Positions 31,835-36,865 of a stretch of 36,865 bases of DNA are shown here, in pieces. The notes below the pieces were generated by a model. The model saw only the letters and a program-made list of their open reading frames with translations, was not told the DNA's origin and searched no databases. The stretch is from NCBI RefSeq assembly GCF_014773385.1, contig NZ_JACXAI010000051.1:1-36865 (forward strand), written 5' to 3'. Numbering within the stretch: position 1 is the first letter of the stretch; each line of letters opens with the position of its first letter. The stretch is from Metabacillus arenae. Lineage in GTDB: Bacteria > Bacillota > Bacilli > Bacillales > Bacillaceae. The translations under genes were made by a program, and so were the position numbers.

Positions 31835-32557
31835 ATGGAATCCACAGATGTGCAAAATTTTGAGCATTTGGAAGAACTACGTCGAAGAATTATTAAAATC
31901 TCATTTATGTTTATACTATCCTTCGTTGCTGCACTTATTTTTGTACAGGATATCTATCATTGGTTAGTTAGAGATCTTGATGGAAAATTGGCTATCCTTG
32001 GCCCAAGTGATATTTTATGGGTATATATGATCATCTCAAGTGTGTTTGCCATAGCGGTTACGATTCCTGTAGCCGCCTATCAAACTTGGCTGTTTGTAAA
32101 GCCGGCGCTGACAAAGGAAGAGAGCAGGATAACTTTAAGCTTTATTCCCGGGTTATTTATTTTGTTTATTGCAGGCATATCTTTTGGATATTTTGTGTTA
32201 TTTCCAACTGTGTTAGGATTTTTAACAAACCTCTCCGCTGGGCAGTTTGAATTAATGTTTACAGCAGACAAATACTTTCGTTTCATGCTTCATTTAAGTT
32301 TACCATTTGGTTTTTTATTCGAGATGCCTTTGGTAGTCATGTTTTTAACAAGACTTGGAATTCTTAATCCAATGAAACTGGCAAAAGCAAGGAAAATCTC
32401 CTATTTCGTGCTTATTATCATATCCATTCTAATCACTCCGCCTGATTTCATTTCGGATATACTAGTGATTGTTCCCCTCCTGCTACTGTATGAATTAAGT
32501 GTCACCATTTCCAGGTTTGTTTATAAGAAGAAGATTGCGAGTGATGCTTCGATGTGA
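31835..32557 (+). CDS. tatC: Sec-independent translocase TatC
   Basis: A 240-residue TatC, the membrane receptor for twin-arginine signals. It has six helices and the expected conserved sites: HLEELRRR (residues 11-18) on the cytosolic N-terminus, LFVKPALTKEE after TM2, FEMPLVVMFLTRLGIL and LIIISILITPPDFISDILVIVPL. GGAGG precedes ATG 31835. It is the only tatC in the window and lies just after the second tatA. It could therefore serve both the local GMC dehydrogenase and PhoD. Confidence 0.95.
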   Translation: MESTDVQNFEHLEELRRRIIKISFMFILSFVAALIFVQDIYHWLVRDLDGKLAILGPSDILWVYMIISSVFAIAVTIPVAAYQTWLFVKPALTKEESRITLSFIPGLFILFIAGISFGYFVLFPTVLGFLTNLSAGQFELMFTADKYFRFMLHLSLPFGFLFEMPLVVMFLTRLGILNPMKLAKARKISYFVLIIISILITPPDFISDILVIVPLLLLYELSVTISRFVYKKKIASDASM

Positions 32558-32581
32558 TGAAAAAACACAAAAGTATCAACC

Positions 32582-32889
32582 CTAAATCCCTAACGAAACT
32601 ACTCCAAACGTAACCAAAATAGATGCAACAATTCGTCTCATATTTGGTGGTTCTTTTCATATAAAGATACCTAGAAGTGTACCAAAACTATTCCAATTTC
32701 TCTAATTGGTGATAAGAGCGAAACGGGAGCAGAACAATGATTGCTACCCATTGACAAAGCCAAAGAAAAACATTCGGGTTTATCACTTTTCTTGGCATAA
32801 ACGTTCCATAAAGCGTGAAAAAACCCTGAACCAAGAACAACCAGAATTGCAACAGTAAACAAAATATACTCCTCTTTATTACAGGCCAT
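32582..32889 (-). pseudogene. ycbK: EamA/DMT transporter (ycbK-like), remnant with internal deletion
   Basis: On the minus strand the start of an EamA-type transporter is recognisable (FTVAILVVLGSGFFHALWNVY, then AKKSDKPE). The next residues continue in another frame as FLWLCQWVAIIVLLPFRSYHQLEKLE, so there is a frameshift near codon 40. About 60 bp later the gene's far C-terminus appears (RRIVASILVTFGVVSLGI, stop at 32582). Most of the ten-helix protein, roughly 250 residues, is deleted. The original start was probably TTG 32862, behind AGAGGAG. In B. subtilis the gene after rtpA is ycbK, an EamA-family putative tryptophan exporter, so this is likely its decayed counterpart. Confidence 0.75.
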
Positions 32890-32943
32890 TTATGAGATTC
32901 TTATAAACTATACATTTAAATCTTTTAATTTAGCTGACCTCCA

Positions 32944-33108
32944 TCATTCCTTATCAATATGCTTCTTAATAAAGTGAAGCAAAGTTTGTCCTTGAGAAGT
33001 GAGAATAACTCCTTTACCAGAACAGCTATGACATGTATCAGCTTTTATGACTCCTTCCCCTTTGCAAGCAGGACAGTTAACTTCTAAATCATCAGTGGCT
33101 ATAATCAT
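32944..33108 (-). CDS. rtpA: Anti-TRAP protein (tryptophan RNA-binding attenuation protein inhibitor)
   Basis: A 54-residue zinc protein nearly collinear with B. subtilis anti-TRAP (53 aa): it starts MIIATDDLEVNCPACKGEG and continues SGKGVILTSQGQTLLHFIKK. The four zinc cysteines are Cys12, Cys15, Cys26 and Cys29, as in DnaJ-type CxxCxGxG fingers. Anti-TRAP binds tryptophan-loaded TRAP and lifts its repression of trp genes when tRNA-Trp is uncharged. AAGGAGG (33123-33117) lies 8 nt before ATG 33108. A T-box with a UGG specifier lies directly upstream. The gene for TRAP itself (mtrB) is not in the window. Confidence 0.93.
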   Translation of the reverse strand: MIIATDDLEVNCPACKGEGVIKADTCHSCSGKGVILTSQGQTLLHFIKKHIDKE

Positions 33109-33170
33109 CCTTCGTTCCTCCTTATCTGTTTTCCTATCTTCTTAATACAATGAATATATTGACTGCTTCT

Positions 33171-33185
33171 CTAGCCCTTTTTCAT
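33171..33185 (-). CDS. Four-codon leader mini-ORF upstream of rtpA
   Basis: GGAGG is followed 8 nt later by ATG and three codons reading MKKG and a stop. It sits between the T-box terminator and rtpA, where B. subtilis has the rtpLP leader peptide with three tryptophan codons. No tryptophan codon occurs in any frame between 33190 and the rtpA start. Whether it is translated is unknown. Confidence 0.35.
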   Translation of the reverse strand: MKKG

Positions 33186-33214
33186 ATAAAAATCCTCCAA
33201 ACCCTATTAATTTT

Positions 33215-33505
33215 AAACACAAAAAGGGTTCCTCATCCAAAAAAGGACGAGAAACCCGTGGTGCCACCTTCATTCGTTTACATACAAATAGTAAACGCAC
33301 TTTATCCGTACAGAAACTAGTTTTGATCGTTTCGATACTTTGTCTCTTTTATCGGTGAGACGCTCCGCCAGACCTACTAAAAATTTCAGTTTGGTTGCTC
33401 AGAAGCCCATTCAATATTAGGTTCACACTGATTCCCACCAACCATCAGCTCTCTGGAGCGTTCCTAACATTTACTCTTCTTCATCAATGCATCCGATTAT
33501 TAGTT
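33215..33505 (-). promoter_or_regulatory. T-box riboswitch (tRNA-Trp) controlling rtpA
   Basis: A classical T-box leader. The T-box sequence itself is AAGGTGGCACCACGGG (minus strand, 33270-33255). The competing terminator GGGTTTCTCGTCC/GGATGAGGAACCC with a TTTTT tail lies at 33257-33217. In stem I the specifier context GAA-TGG-GC places a TGG tryptophan codon at 33409-33407. AGAGTAAATG further upstream resembles the AG-bulge region. Uncharged tRNA-Trp would pair with the specifier and the T-box and allow read-through into rtpA. Confidence 0.9.
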
Positions 33506-33511
33506 TTTATC

Positions 33512-33540
33512 ATTCTAAAATATCGATAAGAAAAGGGCAA
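33512..33540 (-). promoter_or_regulatory. Promoter of the T-box-rtpA transcript
   Basis: TTGCCC (33540-33535), 17-bp spacer, TAGAAT (33517-33512) on the minus strand. It places the start point near 33505, just before the T-box stem I. This is a good sigma-A match at both hexamers. Confidence 0.65.
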
Positions 33541-33816
33541 CATCTTTTTCAGATCGTTCATAGAAGTCTATATAATTTTCCATATAAAAATTCTATTTTA
33601 TTCATGAAAAAATACGATCGATTTGAAATACAAAAATTAACTAATATGTAAAATGAGAAGCTTTTACACATCCACTACTTTCTATTACTTATGGTCTAAA
33701 CCGTACAATCCGATACAAATTTTATGACAAAAGAATTGTTTAAAAATTGCGTGCCCTGAAGTATACTGGAAATAAATTCTGACACGTCTTTATGTGTCAT
33801 TTTTCGGAGGTGTGAA
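33541..33816. other. Intergenic region before the small secreted protein gene
   Basis: There is no gene. A hairpin TGACAC-GTCTTTAT-GTGTCA followed by TTTTT (33780-33802) lies only 14 bp before the next start codon and could be an attenuator. TATACT near 33753 is a candidate -10 for that gene. Confidence 0.4.
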
Positions 33817-34131
33817 ATGACCAAGCATAAAAACTCATTGACAAAGGATAGAAGGGCGAGTGGGATTGTTGTAGCTGTTGGTTTTGTCCTTGTTTTACTG
33901 CTTTCGGTAGGAGTATCACCTAACAAGGCTTCTGCCGCTTGTATTGGAAGTGGTTTTGTTAATCCGGGAACAGTCGTTTATTCAGAACCAAGTACAGGCA
34001 GCACTTCGATTTGGACGTATTCCGGAAATGAGTACGTACGTGGATTAATAGATGACCACGGATGGGTTCAAAGGGATACTGGTGGATGGATTCAAAGTCA
34101 CGATTTCTGGACTTTTGAGTGCGAATATTAA
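33817..34131 (+). CDS. Small secreted SH3-like protein (104 aa)
   Basis: A 104-residue secreted protein. The N-terminus is a strong Sec signal peptide (basic start, hydrophobic GIVVAVGFVLVLLLSVGV, cleavage at KASA-A), so the mature protein has about 65 residues. The mature part (GSGFVNPGTVVYSEPSTGSTSIWTY, GLIDDHGWVQRDTGGWIQSHDF) resembles a bacterial SH3 domain: xVYSEPSxGS start, GWV and GWI strands. Two cysteines (ACIG and FECEY) near the ends could form a disulfide. Such SH3 domains often bind cell wall. GGAGGTG precedes ATG 33817. Its partner and role are unknown. Confidence 0.75.
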   Translation: MTKHKNSLTKDRRASGIVVAVGFVLVLLLSVGVSPNKASAACIGSGFVNPGTVVYSEPSTGSTSIWTYSGNEYVRGLIDDHGWVQRDTGGWIQSHDFWTFECEY

Positions 34132-34261
34132 CCTTCGCCCCCTATGAAGCCAACTTATAATCTGATGGATGATGCAGCGCCGAATCCTTTTTCGGTTAGC
34201 TAAAAAGCTTATTCATTAAATATATAAAAAGGAAATTAAACATTAAATTTAAAAGCCTGTA

Positions 34262-34316
34262 TCATAAAATGATGCAAACAATCCCCACTTCTTAACAAAG
34301 TGGGGATTGTTTGAGT
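34262..34316. terminator. Bidirectional terminator between secreted protein and GH43 gene
   Basis: CAAACAATCCCCACTT (34275-34290) and AAGTGGGGATTGTTTG (34298-34313) form a perfect 16-bp stem with a 7-nt loop. It lies 10 bp past the GH43 stop codon and serves that gene and probably the plus-strand gene too. Confidence 0.85.
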
Positions 34317-34325
34317 AGAACTTGA

Positions 34326-36191
34326 TCAGTCTAATTTATATAGTAACCACATTTGTGCAGGTCCACTAGGGATATCTTCCCAAGTACCAACATTAGCCCC
34401 GCTATCAATGCTAGCTCCACCTACATCTAATGCTTTATTAGTTTCCATATTGATCAATTTATAATAACCAGCGCCATTATCTACTATTTCCCATTTTTGA
34501 GAATCCAAATTGCTCCAATCCTGTATGTTCACATTGGTCCCAGGCATGGTTGGATCACTATCTAAAGATAATGCTTTGCCATTACTAGGATTGATTAACT
34601 TATAGTACCCTTGTCCTAAGTCGACAATTTTCCAACTTTGCAAAAGATTATCGTTCGTTTTATCCCTTGTTAAGACATTCGCATCATTTGTGCTGTGGTT
34701 TTCAACAGAAAGGGCTTTACCGCCATTAGGATTGATCAATTTATACTCAGAACCTGATTTGATTGAGAACGTGACATCACCAGATATACTGATATAGTCT
34801 ATTTCAATAGCATGTTTTCCTTTTCGGAACTCGATTTTGTTATTATATCCTTTTTTGAGATCTACTTTCACTGTAACCGTATCAAATTTCTCCCTTTTTG
34901 TACTAGGGAATTTGACCTTTGATGGAGATTTCCCGTTAACAGATACATAACCTATCGCATTTTGCTTTGAAGAATTGGAATACTTAACTATCATGATATA
35001 AGTCCCAGCCTCTGGAACATTAATATCTTCCATTAGTAAGTTGCTATTACGATTATTAAGTGTTACGGTTTTCTTGTTTGAAGCTTTTTTATTCCCCTTT
35101 AATTTTGCTTTATACACTTTACCGTGCTCTGCTTCAAATTGATATTCACCAGATGGAACTTTTGATTGATCAGAAATCGGAACACCGAAATTTGGAGAAT
35201 CATCATTATTCCAAGAGAAATTTTGTACTCTTGTTGGTCGAGGGCCACAGCCTTGTCCAGGAGCGCTATTGCCATGGTACACGATCCAATCCTCTTTTCC
35301 ATCTTTCGATTTAACAAATGAATTGTGTCCCGGACCATATACACTGTTTTCTTCTGATTTGCTAAATAACGGTTCCTTTGACTTCGACCAAGATTTAGGG
35401 TCTAATAGATTACTTTTATCTGAAGCTGTTAACTTACTAATTGCATAATCATCTTCCCAGCATGCACTTGCGGAATAGACAAGGTGGATTTTGTCACCTC
35501 GCTTGAGGATGACAGCTCCTTCATTAACATGCATTCCTTTCTTTTCCCACTCATATTCTGGATAGGTCAAGATGACGTTTTTTCCATTTAATGTCCAAGG
35601 ATTTGACATTGGTGCAATCGCAATAGCACTGCCATGTTCTCCAGACCAATCTCCATATGCAGCATACATAAAATATAACTTGCCTTTATGATTGAAAACA
35701 GATCCATCAAGTCCAGCATATTCTGTGTTTACCTTTCCTTTTTCTACCCATTCGCCACTTAAAGGATCGGCTGAAGCGTTCTCAAGAACGTAAACTCCAC
35801 GGCAATCGTCACCACATCCTGTATTTGCAGTATAGTAAATATACCATTTTCCATTAATATGATGAATTTCCGGAGCCCAAATATCCTTTACATTTGATGG
35901 TTTGGTCCACACTGTTTTCCGTTCCCCTAGATCAATTCCGGTTAGTGTTCTTGACTTCCAAATATCAATGCGATGACCTAATGTACGAGTAAAGTAATAA
36001 TAACCATCGGAATGGTACATGACGTATGGGTCTGCCCCAGCTGTATTAATTGGATTTTTAAATGTTGAAGTAGATGCAGTTCTATCACTTTTTCCATTTA
36101 AATTCTCAGCGTTTAATGTAGAGGAGAAAAAGAGTAATAAAATCGGAATGAAAAATAAACCCCTAAAAGTATTACCTGTTTTCTGAGACAT
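34326..36191 (-). CDS. Secreted GH43 glycosidase with CBM6-like and ricin-type lectin domains
   Basis: A 621-residue secreted enzyme. The signal peptide is residues 1-28 (LFFIPILLLFFSSTLNA). The five-bladed GH43 domain spans about 45-345. It shows the three conserved acids: Asp54 in TAGADPYVMY (base), Asp162 in AGLDGSVF (pKa modulator) and Glu224 in HVNEGAVIL (acid), plus His289 in YGPGHNSF. A CBM6-like beta-sandwich follows (350-470, EYQFEAEHG to AIEIDYISISG), then a ricin-B/CBM13 domain (480-621) with three QxW-like repeats (QSWKIV, QKWEIV, QMWLLY). It probably cuts arabinose- or xylose-containing plant polysaccharide. It is divergent from an AraC-type gene and near a cre-like site. Confidence 0.9.
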   Translation of the reverse strand: MSQKTGNTFRGLFFIPILLLFFSSTLNAENLNGKSDRTASTSTFKNPINTAGADPYVMYHSDGYYYFTRTLGHRIDIWKSRTLTGIDLGERKTVWTKPSNVKDIWAPEIHHINGKWYIYYTANTGCGDDCRGVYVLENASADPLSGEWVEKGKVNTEYAGLDGSVFNHKGKLYFMYAAYGDWSGEHGSAIAIAPMSNPWTLNGKNVILTYPEYEWEKKGMHVNEGAVILKRGDKIHLVYSASACWEDDYAISKLTASDKSNLLDPKSWSKSKEPLFSKSEENSVYGPGHNSFVKSKDGKEDWIVYHGNSAPGQGCGPRPTRVQNFSWNNDDSPNFGVPISDQSKVPSGEYQFEAEHGKVYKAKLKGNKKASNKKTVTLNNRNSNLLMEDINVPEAGTYIMIVKYSNSSKQNAIGYVSVNGKSPSKVKFPSTKREKFDTVTVKVDLKKGYNNKIEFRKGKHAIEIDYISISGDVTFSIKSGSEYKLINPNGGKALSVENHSTNDANVLTRDKTNDNLLQSWKIVDLGQGYYKLINPSNGKALSLDSDPTMPGTNVNIQDWSNLDSQKWEIVDNGAGYYKLINMETNKALDVGGASIDSGANVGTWEDIPSGPAQMWLLYKLD

Positions 36192-36356
36192 TTTCTTACC
36201 AACCCTTCCATAAAAATTTATTCGTTTAACATGCCAAACCGATTGAAAGATTAAGAAACTCTTTTTTCTTCACCTCCCCGTTTAAAGTTCAAATTAGAAA
36301 AAATAACTACTGTACCACAATGCTAATTATAGATTGCCTACCATTTTGTTTGTACA

Positions 36357-36370
36357 TGAAACCGCTTTAA
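36357..36370. promoter_or_regulatory. Candidate cre site (CcpA) in the GH43/AraC divergent region
   Basis: TGAAACCGCTTTAA matches the CcpA consensus TGWAANCGNTNWCA except at one position (A for C at 13). Its place between a glycosidase gene and an AraC-type regulator gene fits carbon catabolite repression. Confidence 0.5.
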
Positions 36371-36444
36371 TTTATAATGGAAACAACTCTATTTTCTGAA
36401 GATTTCGACGGTCGTTTTTGGTTAAATGCCAAGGGGGATGTTTG

Positions 36445-36828
36445 ATGAAAGATTGCTTTGTTAAAGATATTTCTCACTTTGACCCACATGATTTCTCTAC
36501 AAATGATGGTGAGGGTTTATATAGATCTCATTCCCACAAATATGCAGAAATTGTGGTAATTACAGATGGTGAAGGGTACTATACTAGCGAAAAAAACCAA
36601 AATATTCATGTGTCCTCAGGTTCTATTCTCATCGTCCCACCACATTTATATCATGGATTTGTATGTGTTAAAGCTTGGAAAGGTATGTCGATCCATTTAC
36701 TATCGCAAAATATTCCACATTACTGTAACTATCAAATCAATCAATTGTATAAACATGACGCTAATAAGAGTATGAGTAAAATGTTTGTGGGAGGAAACGT
36801 ACCTCTTCAGGATGACATGGATCGGTAG
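36445..36828 (+). pseudogene. AraC-type regulator, truncated after the cupin domain
   Basis: The N-terminal cupin sensory domain of an AraC-family regulator is present (YRSHSHKYAEIVVITDGEGYYT, then SGSILIVPPHLYHGF), starting at ATG 36445 behind AAGGGGG. After about 118 residues the frame runs into a perfect 19-bp hairpin (36802-36849) and stops. The DNA-binding AraC domain, normally about 100 residues at the C-terminus, is not reached. The interrupting sequence is probably the edge of a repeat or mobile element. When intact it was likely the activator of the divergent GH43 gene, sensing a plant sugar. Confidence 0.7.
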
Positions 36829-36865
36829 AGCCATGTCATCCTGAAGAGGCAAACAAGCGGAAGCG
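36802..36865. repeat. 19-bp perfect hairpin and repeat edge at the window end
   Basis: CCTCTTCAGGATGACATGG (36802-36820) and its exact reverse complement (36831-36849) enclose a 10-nt loop. The last bases, CAAACAAGCGGAAGCG, recall the AGCGCAAGGCGC-type edges of the foldback repeats elsewhere. It interrupts the araC-type gene and ends the window. Confidence 0.6.

Noticed and set aside
33696-33926. Minus-strand open frame over the start of the small secreted protein gene
   Set aside because: Antisense shadow without ribosome site; the plus-strand gene has a signal peptide and a good ribosome site.
1-36865. Prophage, plasmid or integrative element covering the window
   Set aside because: No phage structural, replication, conjugation or integrase genes are visible; gene content is ordinary chromosomal housekeeping and accessory functions.

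Overview
The window looks like chromosomal DNA from a spore-forming member of the Bacillaceae. The DNA is AT-rich and most genes carry strong AGGAGG-type ribosome sites. Close Bacillus-type relatives include YebC2/YeeI, PhoD with TatA, a CysL-like LysR regulator, anti-TRAP under a tRNA-Trp T-box, a YhcN/YlaJ spore lipoprotein and a DUF4083 micro-protein. Both ends run into repeats: an IS200/IS605 transposase gene on the left and a 19-bp perfect hairpin inside an araC-type gene on the right. This suggests an assembly contig that broke at repeats. I saw no rRNA, tRNA or CRISPR array.

Layout. Positions 1-630 hold a partial IS200/IS605 element inserted in an already decayed histidine phosphatase gene. 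Positions 1.28-7.45 kb hold a kinase-like APH protein, a DUF4083 micro-protein, two GNAT acetyltransferases, an NTF2-like protein, a CDF (probably manganese) exporter, YebC2 and a TipAS-domain remnant. Positions 7.9-9.9 kb hold a divergent YeiH-type membrane protein and LysR regulator pair. Positions 10.4-14.7 kb hold an ABC-2 exporter under a pair of TetR-type operators, its likely TetR regulator, and a convergent 14-TM MFS drug exporter. Positions 15.1-16.5 kb hold a GC-rich beta-lactamase-fold serine hydrolase, probably acquired. Positions 17.0-22.6 kb hold a sugar-catabolic cluster: LacI regulator, RpiB-type isomerase, TRAP transporter DctPQM and ribokinase.

Positions 22.7-24.8 kb hold tatA-phoD on the minus strand behind tandem Pho boxes. 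Positions 25.3-27.4 kb hold two more GNATs and an unknown protein. Positions 27.9-32.6 kb hold a YhcN-type spore lipoprotein divergent from a Tat-dependent GMC dehydrogenase (subunit 3 plus FAD subunit), followed by its own tatA and tatC. A sequence matching the forespore sigma-G consensus lies upstream of the dehydrogenase. Positions 32.6-33.5 kb hold a T-box leader, rtpA (anti-TRAP) and a decayed EamA transporter (ycbK-like). Positions 33.8-36.8 kb hold a small secreted SH3-like protein, a GH43-CBM-ricin glycosidase and a truncated AraC regulator.

Three themes connect the genes. Tat export serves both a phosphate-starvation phosphatase and a possibly spore-associated oxidoreductase. The TRAP/RpiB/ribokinase cluster forms a coherent but unassigned sugar route; its kinase has Glu in place of the usual catalytic Asp. 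Gene decay and repeat spread are also prominent: a foldback repeat of about 165 bp occurs at least three times (once inside the sugar operon), and phrase-like tandem repeats fill several intergenic regions.
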